Assembly: GCA_026770025.1 (NCBI GenBank)
Contig: JAMXDE010000016.1
Coordinates: 1,116,001 to 1,180,000, forward strand
Direction: 5' to 3'
Origin: Craspedostauros australis
Lineage: Eukaryota; Bacillariophyta; Bacillariophyceae; Mastogloiales; Achnanthaceae
DNA length: 64,000 bases
Shown here: positions 10,059 through 20,400 of the stretch, piece by piece
Position numbering within the stretch: position 1 is the first letter of the stretch
Layout: every line of letters starts with the position of its first letter
Position numbers and translations under genes: made by a program
Notes under the pieces: model-generated
Seen by the model: only the letters and a program-made list of their open reading frames with translations
What the model was told of the DNA's origin: nothing
Databases searched by the model: none

Positions 10059-10857
10059 TGTTGGCAAGTTCCGCTCACGATAACCTACGATCATGGAAGA
10101 TGGTGTTGGTTGATAGTCGTTCGTTTGCTATTTCATTATGTTGGCACTCCGATCCTCTCGGTGTCCGTTCGTACTCTTGCCCGATGCTCTCGGCGCTTCA
10201 ATCTGTGTCGTAGATTTGGTCTCCGACTATGAGTCGGTACGCGAGATGCTCTCTCGCTCCTCTCTGTATTCTCTCTCTTTCTCTCTCAATATCGTGTGCT
10301 CGTGCCACACGATACTCCGTGCTCGATACGTACTCCGTATTCGACACTCCGTTTATTCAGTACTGGTTCCTACTCCATGAGTACTTACCATTTGAAGTTC
10401 ACCTTCTGTATCCATGATGCTGATGCCCTTCGGTCATCGGATCTTCGCCTCCTGCTCTGACTCGGAGACAGATGTCGACGTGGTGACACGATGACATCCT
10501 GTCGACGTCAGTAGGCGTCCTTCTGCTCTCCAGATGTCACGTTCCATTGGTGATGTAGTAGTCTGTCAGATGATATCGTCATCTGAGGTTTAGTTGGGAA
10601 GTACCTCGAGATTCTCTTGGTACCATTGATGGATGGACGGACGATCTTCCAATTCTCTCAGAAATCGTCATTTGCAAATTTCCTCCAGAAATCTTGCCCC
10701 TTTTCGTGTGTTCCGTTTCCCCTGTAATTCTGACGAATCACAGTATACTATCGATACGAGTGTAGTTATACCGTCCAAGTGTGTATGAGAGAATAACGGG
10801 TGAACGATGCACATATACACGTACATCTTGATATATACTCACATGTACATCTCGACA
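10059..10857 (-). repeat. 3' LTR of copia-1 (LTR1)
   Basis: A 799-bp LTR, TGTTGGCAAG...ATCTCGACA on the + strand. The adjoining internal bases read AGGAAGGG immediately before the LTR in coding orientation, a polypurine tract. Its first about 210 bp differ from the partner LTR at 25579 at roughly a tenth of positions. Confidence 0.9.
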
Positions 10858-10877
10858 CCCTTCCTGTGTGCATTCGG

Positions 10878-12710
10878 TCATTCGAATGTTCTCGATGTGT
10901 CAAGGTACGACTTCTCATGTTCATGTTGCAAGTCGGCCTTGATGTTCTTGGTGAATCCGTCGCTTGTGTTCTGCTCGGATTTGACGAAAATGATTTCGAT
11001 GGTTTTGTTGATTACCATGTTCCTCACGTAGTGATGGCGCACGTCGATGTGCCGCGATCGTTGGGATGTTGATGGGTTCTTGGCGATGAAGATCGCTCCG
11101 ATGTTGTCCACACGGACCTTGATCGGCGTCTTCACTGGGACGCCCACACTTTCGAGTAGCTGTACGACGAAGAAGATTTCCTTTGCCGCTTCGGAAAGGG
11201 CAACGTATTCTGCTTCGGATGAGCTGAGTGTGACGGCCTTCTGTGCCTTGGATCGCCAAAGGATTGGTACCTTGCACAGGTATAGGATGAATCCCCCTAC
11301 GCTGATTCTCGTGTTCTTGTCTCCTGCATATTCGCTATCACAGAAGAGCTCCATGTCCCAGCCGTCGTCGTCTGGACGCGCTGGATGGATCTTCAATCCA
11401 TAGTCCTTTGTATCGATCACATATTTGATGATCCGATACATCTCCTTCATTGCGGCCTTGGTGGGCCCGATCAATACCTTGGAGAGTTCCCTCACAGGGT
11501 TCGCGATATCTGGTCGCGAGTGCTTGATGAGGAAGAGTAGCATACCGACGCCTCGGCGGTACTCGGCATGTTCTTCCGGTCCGACCTTCTGTAGTCCGTT
11601 ATCTTCGGATGGTCGTACAATGACTTGACCCGGGGTTCCCGGTGTCCCATAGCGTTGCATCTTCTCAACCTTGGTTCCGAATTCTTCGATGAGATGTCGG
11701 ATGAGGTGTGGTTGACGTAATGTCGCTCTGGTCTTGTCATGGTTCAGTTCGATGTTGCAGCTGAGGTAGTCTCCGAGTCCGCGCTCGATTGTCACCTTGA
11801 ACTTGCTGCCTTGGATGTCCTTCAGGAATGTCTCCAGTGCCTTGGAGTCTCCACAGCAGAAGCAATCGTCCACGTAGATGGCCACGATCATGCTTCCTTC
11901 GTTCGTCTTCCTGTAGAACAGGCACGGGTCTGCTGCGCTCTGTTCGAAGTTGATATTCTTGAGGGTCGATACCAACATCTTGAACCATTGCCTGGCGCTC
12001 TGCACAAGTCCGTAGATTGGCTTGTGTAGGGTCAGGGCTTCGTCTGGTTGATGATCCATCCCATTGGGACAGTTCATGTAGATCTCCTCGTCGAGGTCTC
12101 CGTGTAGGAATGCCGTTACGACATCGACGAGTGCGCAGTCCATCTTCTTGATCAGCATGATCACCATCATGACCCGATAGGTCACGTCATGGATGATGGG
12201 TGAGTAGTGCTCTTGGAAGTCCACTCCTGCGACTTGTGAATAGCCACATGCAACGAGCCGCGCTCGATGTGTGCCGTTACGCTTCAGCTTGAAGACCCAT
12301 TTGCATTTGCAGCATCTGCGGCCGCGTGGGATGGCGTCTCGTTTGATCTTGCTGTACACTTTGCGTGTGTCCATGGAGTCGAACTCTTTCTTGATGGCTG
12401 CTCGATATCCCTTTCGATGGATAGGGTCTGGATGATTGAAGGCTCCATCGAATGTTGTAGGTTCGATGTGCTTCTCTGGTTCCTTGTTCTCGTCCTGCAT
12501 CGACAATCCGATGTCGATCGCTGGTGATTCGGTAATGATTGCATTCATTCCGTACAGTCCTGTTGTGCTATGGTGAGTGATCTCGATCTCTCCTTCATCT
12601 GCAATTTCTTCGTCATCTGTAGTTTCGTTGTTGGAGTCGTCGATCATCTCGTCGCTGAGTTCGTCACTCGCGTCATCGGATGATGGATCGCTTTCATATC
12701 CTTCTTCCTT
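10878..12710 (-). pseudogene. copia-1 pol, reverse transcriptase and RNase H part
   Basis: Continues the pol frame downstream of the TGA at 12711-12713. It encodes an acidic linker, then the copia RT (ARLVACGYSQVAGVDF, AFLHGDLDEEIYM, catalytic IYVDDCFCCG), then RNase H (LFCDSEYAGDKNTRISVGGF, TLSSSEAEYVALSEA, VRVDNIGAIFIAKN). The frame ends just upstream of the polypurine tract. It is almost identical to copia-2 except in the linker. Unlike copia-2, the 3' end reads through to a C-terminal KSYLDTSRTFE tail. It could not be made as a full polyprotein because of the upstream stop. Confidence 0.9.
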
Positions 12711-14946
12711 TCAACCTCGTTCGTTGAAGTCTGCGAGCTCACGCAGAGCTCTAGGAATACTCTTTCCTGTAGTTGGCTTGGGATCAGTTTCTCCCTTCCT
12801 GCCTCGTGCTTCGTGACGTCGGATCCTCTCCTTTCTAGCTATATCACGCTTGTTTGGCTTGCTCGGTGGAGATCTGGATGGTGTACCATGTGTAGACCTC
12901 GCTGGTGTGTTTGGAGGAGTAACGTCTGTGTCATCGTCGGCTTCGTCGCTGGATGGTGTGATCTCGTCATCCTCATGATTGGATTCGCTCCGATCTTCCT
13001 CGTCGTTATGGACCAATTGAGTTACTACTCCGTCGTCCTCATTATCCTCGTCGTCGCTGTCTGATAGGATATAGTACATGTTGCTGTCAGCAAAAGATAC
13101 TCTCTTTGCTTCCGATGCTTGACGCGTTGCCGTCCTTGGCATCGCTCCCTTCCGTCCAATGATTGTTAAGCCATCTGCGTCCGTTGTTCCTACTTCGTTG
13201 GATATGTTTGGTGCTGGTGTCCAGCCACGGAACTGTCCGTATGATTGGTTGAGCCATTTGATGTCGCGAGAGCAGATGAGTGACTTGGTTGATGGTCTGT
13301 ACATGTTGTAGACCCCTGATGCGTGTTGGTGTGCATATCTGATGAACACCATCTCTTCTCCTCTATTCTTGAGTTTGGCGGTGATCCCGCTGTAGGTAGT
13401 CTTCACAACACCCACCTCTCCAAATGTACGGAGTGCATCCGCATATGGTGGATCGTTGCCGAAGAATTGTCGATGTGGTGACTCCTTTTGGTTCTTCGCT
13501 ACGGTGATGTTGGCAATGGCGGTAGCAGTGCTAGCAGCTGCTGCCCACAGGCCATGCCTATACTCTTCGTCGAGCTGTGCTCCGTTGAGCATGGAGCGGA
13601 TCTTGGTGTAGAGGTACGCGAACTTGCGTTCTACTCTGCCGTTCTGTTGCGGCGTGTTCGATGCCGTGAATTCGAATTTCACGTTCAGTCCTGCATCGAT
13701 GAGAATATCCTGCGTGGATTTGTTCTCTCCGCTGTTGTCACCTCGGAAAATGATCTGTTGGTCACCAGTCTGTGACTTGATTGTTTGGATGAATCGTTTG
13801 ATGTACCCTGGTTGATCACTTTTGTTCTTGAGAAAGAAACTCCAGCAATGATCCGTGCAGTCGTCCACGATCAGAGTCCAGTAGCGTTTATCTCCGAAGC
13901 TTATGTGTTTAGTGTAACTAATGTCAATGAAGAGACGTTCGCCGTGGCGAGTCGCTCTCGGAATGGTTGTCTTCGGAATGTTCTTCACTCTTGCGTTCAC
14001 GACCGCGCAGTCGCGACATACCGGCATCTCGCCGATAATCTTCCATCCGTATTGGGCGGCTGTCCGCTTCATGGTTTCGAGTGGCGCGTGGCCGAGCATT
14101 CGATGCAGGTTCACCGCGCTGATCTCCTTTGATGAGTTCTTGATGATGGCTGTGCAAGCCTTGTCGTCGTTTGATGACATGATGGGATGCATCTGCACTC
14201 CCGTGATGAATCCGTTGGCTGTGGGGAAGACTCGGTCGAATACGATCTTCATTCCGGATCCGTTGATGATGTCCATCAGAATGCCATTGCTACCAAGCTG
14301 GTAACCGTTGTACAGAGCCTTGTTCGTTGAGAAAAGGTTCACCGCCATTTTCGGTGTGTACTTCACGTCATCGAGCCGGATGATGTGGCCAGTGTTGTTT
14401 CGTTGCTTGACCTTCAAGCGAATGGATCCCATTTTGGGAGAATCCAGCTTCGTGCTGTCTCCCACTTGGACGAATGACTTGATGTGCCGCACGTTGAAGA
14501 GAGCGGCGTCCGAATTGACGATGTGACACGAGGCTCCGCTGTCGGCAAGCCAGGTGTCCTTGTTGACCTTGTCCTTGTGCTTGGTGCTCAGCTCGTGGAG
14601 CTGCTCCATGGCTGCTGCAGCTATCTCGTCGTCGAAGCTGCCGTCATCGTCGTCTTCATGAACTCCATGTTCGTTCCATGGATTCTCGTGATGTCCGTCG
14701 TCGGTCTCATCGGATAGCTGCGCGTAGTCCGATGGAATCGTGTTGCTTCGGTGTGATCCCGTGGCTGGATCATATGGGTGGACGCGTGATCGCTCTCGCA
14801 AGAGTACACGCATACATCCTCCAAGGATGTAGTGTAGATCCGTCTCTGGGATCGTCTCTGTGTTGTCCGCTTCCAATATGCGGTTGATGACGACCGAATT
14901 GGCGAGAATGTCTTCGATTGACTCGAAGTTCTCGGATAGGATGGAT
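12711..14946 (-). pseudogene. copia-1 protease and integrase part, ended by TGA
   Basis: Contains the aspartic protease (WLADSGASCHIV), the GAG-pre-integrase zinc module (LHRMLGHAPLETM followed by VCRDCAV), and the integrase core with D, D and E residues (LFIDISYTKH, RGDNSGENKS, QQNGRVERKFAYLY). The frame enters from the LINE junction at 14946. It stops at 12711-12713, where copia-2 has CGA (Arg): a single C-to-T change in a CpG on the coding strand. Apart from that, protein similarity to copia-2 is almost complete. Confidence 0.9.
14929..14946. repeat. Target-site duplication of the LINE (left copy)
   Basis: TTCTCGGATAGGATGGAT occurs here and again at 23299-23316. In the uninterrupted copia-2 the matching site (around 35967-35984) occurs once. 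This fixes the LINE boundaries to the base. Confidence 0.95.
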
Positions 14947-15075
14947 AATGACGAGAACCCAAAAAACACAAACCAACGATAACACTAACAAAATCCAAAT
15001 CCAAAACAAAAACTCTGACACCAGTACAGATTCTACGGAATCCTCAAGTAGGACGAGAACAGCAACAAACCGACC

Positions 15076-17499
15076 ATGACGTCAAAAAACGGCACAAGTT
15101 TGAAGCAACATCCCAACGATAAGGAGCACTCTACGAACCAAAGCATGGCATCAGTAACAGCAGGAGGACCTAAGCCACCCCCAGAGCCAGATCCGAAGGT
15201 TGTGGAGGCAGAACTGATGGAGAAACAGAACAGAATAGCCATCCAGTGGCATGAACCGGAGACATCACGATGGAAAAAGCTCCCAAAGCGGGTGGCAGAG
15301 AACGCCAAGGCAATCAAAGCGACCGACGTCTACGACGAGGGTCCATCCTCCCTGCACGACAGAGCCAAACGGATGTACATCCAGAAAGCGGAGTGGGAAG
15401 GGAAGGACATGGCCAAAGCATCGGCACACATGCCAAGCACGCAGGAACTCGCGGAATTTTTCCAGAAGGTGATGGACGGGCGAACGAACAAATTCGGCAC
15501 ACACCGAGTGGCTCAGGACGCTCCCCAACGGGTAAAAATCAAGCAATTGGTGGCGGACCTCTCCAAAACAGACCCGGCCGAATGCTTCAAGATGGAGATG
15601 CACACAGACGGCAAGTCTATGGCGCGTAACCAAATGACACTGGCGTGGGCAGCAGCGGTACGATACATGGGATGCCAATTCTCCGATGTCGTCATGGCAC
15701 AAGAAGCATCTTCGGATAGCGACGACGACATGGACGGAATCCAACTGGAATCGATACTGGTCAAACGAACAAGGCAGACATCGCTCACCCAACACGTGGT
15801 CAAGACGCCCCCAAAACACAAAGTGAGGGTGATAGCACCAGATGAAACATCCAACACGGCGGCACCAGAAGACAAGGACCCCACTAACAAGGAACCTTGG
15901 GTTCGCGTGAAAGCTTCCTCTGTGCAGATGATGGCAACCCCAAAAAGGAAGTTCAATGAAAGATTCGACCTCCGGCTGACCATTCCAAAGAACTCATCCA
16001 CGCCAATCCGAGACTTCCAATCCAGGTTTGAACTCTGGTTCGACCACGCTCTGACCATCGAACCAAAGCTGGTCATATACCCATGGTACAAGAGACACAA
16101 GTCCGCAGGCACTATCTCAGACAGCGAGCCAATTCCCACGAACTGGGACGAACTCAAGAAGTTTGTGTGCCGAGCGAAACCCAACCCAAAAGAGACAGAC
16201 GTCTACATGCAACTGAAACTGGGTGGCAGTCAGAACCTGAATGCACTCACCAGTCGACGAGCGGAGATGGAGGGAGGATACGCAACAGGGGAATACGCGT
16301 ACATCAGAGACCTGAAGGATGCGGAGAACATCACCGACGTGGGCTTTCTAGCATACTCGGGAAACTTCACCAACGCAAAGCAGACCATCGGGGTGATCAA
16401 CAAACTCCTGGAGAAAATCCAGCCCAAGCTGAAGGTAGGAGGAAGGACCAAATTCCTAGGACAGGTATCAGACGAAGCAAGAGATGAACACAAAAAGAAC
16501 GGAGGCACATGGATAAACACTCCATGGGTGGCCTTACATCTCCATGCGAATACCACGCATGCCCGGAAAGTGGCGAAAGCTCTGGGCAAGGTGTTCAACA
16601 CGAAAGGAGCCGACCGAGGGGGGCTGAACTACAGGTTCGTACCGAACCCAGGAACAGCTACCATTGGCGCCGACACCGCGACGAAGCTCAGAAAGATGAC
16701 ACGAAAGCACCAACGCTATGTCAAGCAGCTCAAACGGTTCCGACTGGACGGCGATGTAATGCTGGACACCAAAGATGGGCGCACAGGGACAACCACCCTG
16801 CGAGAGTTCCTCAGCCAACAACAAACGCCAGAAGGAAATCCGTTCATCCATGATGTCAGCACCACGCACATGATCGACGGAGACGAAGACGCACTCAGCA
16901 TAGTCGCATTCGACGACCGCTACGATCAAGCCAAAAACGTCCTCAACTCCATCGCCATCCGATGCAGAACGGAGATCAACGAATCCACAGACGATTGGTT
17001 CGACGACAACATCCTAGAGATGAGTGCGGGGTACGCCAAGGACGCCACAGGAAAAGGATACGAAGATGTGGAGTTTGAAGGCGAACTAGATTTCATCATG
17101 GACGAAGAGATGGGAGAAGTGGAGATCGAAGGGATGGAGGAGGTTCAAGATGACTCACCATCAGGATCCCCTGTGGCCAAAAAACCCCGGCTGGAAGATG
17201 AGTCCTACCAAACATTCCGCTCGGAATGCGGGAAGTCGCGAGCATCAACCATTTACAGTGTCGTGGAGTCAGTCGATGACAGGGAGGAAGTGAAGCAAGA
17301 CGAGCTAGCAACAGTCATGAGGCAAGCACGCGAAGCACAACAGGCCGAGGTCAACAGAAAGAAGCTGGAGAAGCAACAACAAGAGCTCATTGAGAAAGAC
17401 CGGATCATCGAGGAGTTAAGGGCGAAGCACGCTGAAGCAGAGCCTGACCACTCCGGGACCCCCGGCTCAAGCACGGCAGGGGGCCAATCTCAAGACTAA
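15076..17499 (+). CDS. LINE ORF1 protein (unusual, no zinc knuckle)
   Basis: 807 residues from the ATG at 15076 to a TAA at 17497-17499. No CCHC knuckle and no recognisable RRM. The N-terminal third is charged; a central region (about 300-620) looks globular and conserved (FDLRLTIPKNSSTPIRDF, LAYSGNFTNAKQTIGVINKL, WVALHLHANTTHARKVAKAL). The C-terminus has a putative nuclear signal (VAKKPRLED) and a strong coiled coil at about 735-790 (RKKLEKQQQELIEKDRIIEE). By position it should be the RNA-binding nucleocapsid-like protein of the element, but that is inferred. The last about 80 nt overlap the open ORF2 frame. Confidence 0.85.
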   Translation: MTSKNGTSLKQHPNDKEHSTNQSMASVTAGGPKPPPEPDPKVVEAELMEKQNRIAIQWHEPETSRWKKLPKRVAENAKAIKATDVYDEGPSSLHDRAKRMYIQKAEWEGKDMAKASAHMPSTQELAEFFQKVMDGRTNKFGTHRVAQDAPQRVKIKQLVADLSKTDPAECFKMEMHTDGKSMARNQMTLAWAAAVRYMGCQFSDVVMAQEASSDSDDDMDGIQLESILVKRTRQTSLTQHVVKTPPKHKVRVIAPDETSNTAAPEDKDPTNKEPWVRVKASSVQMMATPKRKFNERFDLRLTIPKNSSTPIRDFQSRFELWFDHALTIEPKLVIYPWYKRHKSAGTISDSEPIPTNWDELKKFVCRAKPNPKETDVYMQLKLGGSQNLNALTSRRAEMEGGYATGEYAYIRDLKDAENITDVGFLAYSGNFTNAKQTIGVINKLLEKIQPKLKVGGRTKFLGQVSDEARDEHKKNGGTWINTPWVALHLHANTTHARKVAKALGKVFNTKGADRGGLNYRFVPNPGTATIGADTATKLRKMTRKHQRYVKQLKRFRLDGDVMLDTKDGRTGTTTLREFLSQQQTPEGNPFIHDVSTTHMIDGDEDALSIVAFDDRYDQAKNVLNSIAIRCRTEINESTDDWFDDNILEMSAGYAKDATGKGYEDVEFEGELDFIMDEEMGEVEIEGMEEVQDDSPSGSPVAKKPRLEDESYQTFRSECGKSRASTIYSVVESVDDREEVKQDELATVMRQAREAQQAEVNRKKLEKQQQELIEKDRIIEELRAKHAEAEPDHSGTPGSSTAGGQSQD

Positions 17500-20400
17500 C
17501 GAAGGGCTGGAGGGCGGGGAAGCATCAACACCCACCTCCGCAAGCCCAACGGATGCAACCGGGGAGGAAGTGCGTCGGAATGAGCACGGCCTCCAGGTCT
17601 CCCATTGGGGCGACAACCCTCGCGACAAAGGGCACCAAGCAATACGAATAGGTGCCCTCAACGTGGGATGTCTTCCTGAAGAGACTGGTCACTGGAAGAA
17701 TCGCGACACATGGGAGTGGACAAAGACAATGAAGCTCGACATGGTGCTGTTCTCCGAAATTGGGTTGAACTGGTCAAAGGTAGCCAAACGCCACTCGTGG
17801 CACGCACGAATCAAAGGACAGTTCAACTCGTGGCGCCAAACCATGGCACACAATAAACAAGAGAAGATGGGGCCCATACGGCAATGGGGAGGCACAGGAT
17901 GCCTACTAGTCGGCAGCGCAGCAGGACGACACAAAACCTCAGAGGACGACCCAAGAAAGTTGGGGAGGTGGTCCAGCATGACGCTCCGGGGGCGAAACGA
18001 CAAGACAGTACGAATCGTAAGCGTCTACATCCCAACAAAGTCAGGGAAAGGGCCGCGCACAGTCGCAAACCAACAGGCAGCATGGCTGGAATCCCAGGGA
18101 ATCGAGACGCCACCGATCACGGTGCTTCTGGAAGACCTCGCAAACGAGATACAGAAATGGCATGGTCAAGGGGAAACAATCATCCTCGGCGGAGACATCA
18201 ACATGAAGGTGACGAACTCGCAAATGGCGACCATGCTACACAGGCAAGGACTCAGAGAGGCTGTACTCAGCAAGCACCCACAAAAAGCTCCAGTCCCAAC
18301 TCACATACGCGCAGAGACGGACAGAGTCATCGACGGCATCTGGGTCTCCGACTCAGTGGTGGTCCAGCGAGCAGGATATAGCAAGTTTGGGAGCTGGGAC
18401 CACCGCACGGCGTGGATAGAGATATCAGGCGAGTCCATCTTCGGAGCACTCAGCAGGCCAACGAAGAAGTTCGAAGGCAGGCAATTACAGACCAACAAGC
18501 CAACCACATTACTCAAATACCAAAAGGCAGTGGAATCAGGATACGACAAAGCCAGGCTTCCACAACGAGCGGCGACCGTGCTAGCAACAGTACGACACAA
18601 ACCAGACCCAACCGACGCGCTCATTGAAGAGATCGAAAGCATAGACAGGGAACGAGCAGAGATCATGCTACAAGCAGAGAAAGGATCCCGGCGAGTATTC
18701 GCAGGACGAGTGCCGTATTCACCGACAATCAAAACAGCAGCCATGAAAAAGAAATTCTGGGAGATTGCGTGGAAACGAAGACAAGGAGCAAGGGTCAGCG
18801 CGCGATGGTACGATCGAGTGAAGAAGCAAGCGGGCATACGACAACCGACAGCGCATCTCACCCAAGCAGAACTCCAGCAAAGACGGAAGGTAGCGCATGA
18901 ACAATGGAGACGAGTAAAGCGCGACGCCCTCGAGCACCGACGCACATTCCTGGAACAACGAGCTGACGAGATGGCCGAAGTTGGCAACACCTCCGCAAGC
19001 ACCGCGCTGGCGGTACTCATCGCAAGGGAGGAGACTGCCGAAACATTTCGCTCCATCAAGCGAGCGATCCAGGGAGACTCCAGCGGAAGCAAAGTCACAA
19101 TGGTCATCGCAACCGACAGCACAGGAGAGGAACGGACGTACAGCAAGGAACAAGATGTCATCAGCCAATGCATGCAAGCCAACGAACAAAAATACAGACA
19201 GGCATACGTGACGCCGCTGCAAACAGACAGCTTCAAGCGGAGTCTGGAGCACGGCGGGATCGACCATGCGGCGAGGCGACACAGGCGGTCCATGGACCAG
19301 CACGCTCAGGCTCTGCTCGAGCAGCTGCAGTCCGCCAGTCTAGCGCCGTTATGGGAAGAGCATCGATTGGAAGTGCCGGTAAAGGAGCATCAGCAAGCCT
19401 GGGCGCGAGCACGGGAGCGTACGGCCTCAGGGCCCTCAGGACTGCACTTCGGAACGTGGAAAGCAAACGCAAAAGTACACGAGGTCGCAACTACGGACGC
19501 AGCCATGCGAGAGATATCCTTGCGTACAGGGTACAACCTGAAGCGATGGCTCAGATGCTCCGACATAACCCTGCTGAAGGAGGAAGGCAATTTCAGAGTC
19601 AACCGATTCCGAACAATCAGCTTGGTCGAAGGCGACTTCAACGCCAACTTGAAAAAGATCGGAAGGGAGATGATGAGCCACGCCGAAGCCAACAGCCTGC
19701 TCCCAGAGGAACAATACGGCAGTCGCAAGCAACGGAGCGCAGCCGAAGTAAGCCTGAACAACCGGCTGACCGGCGACATCATCAGAAGCACCGGGCGAAC
19801 GAGCTTCGTCTGCTCCAACGACGCGAAGAGCTGCTACGATCGTATGGCACATGTGCCTCTCCAGCTAAGCATGCGCGGGGTCGGTGTGCCACCAACGGTG
19901 GGAACGAGTGTGATAGCTGCAGTGGAAGCAATGAAGCATCACGTACTTACAGGATACGGGCTTTCACGGGATACCTATCCCAAAAAGGGGTCCAAGCTCC
20001 AAGGCCTATTGCAGGGACTCGGGATATCGCCAGCAGGATGGGTAGCCATGAGCTCGCCGTTAATGAAGACAATGGCAGACAAAGGCTATGGGTTCTCCAC
20101 GAAGCACCCGGTGACGAACGAGGACACGAAACTAGTCTGCTTCTCATTCGTAGACGACACCGACATCATACACACAATCCAGGCGGACGCAGCCAACGCG
20201 GAAGCATGCATGGCAGAGATACAACAAGTGGTGGACACGTGGGAGGGTATGCTCCGAGCTACAGGCGGGGCGCTCGAACCGCGGAAAAGCTACTGGTATC
20301 TTCTGGCCTTCAAATGGAGCGGGAAGGAATGGATACACCGAGGCGATGAGGAGGTCCCGGGCAGCATCAATATCCGACAGCCAGACAGCGCGGAGCGATC

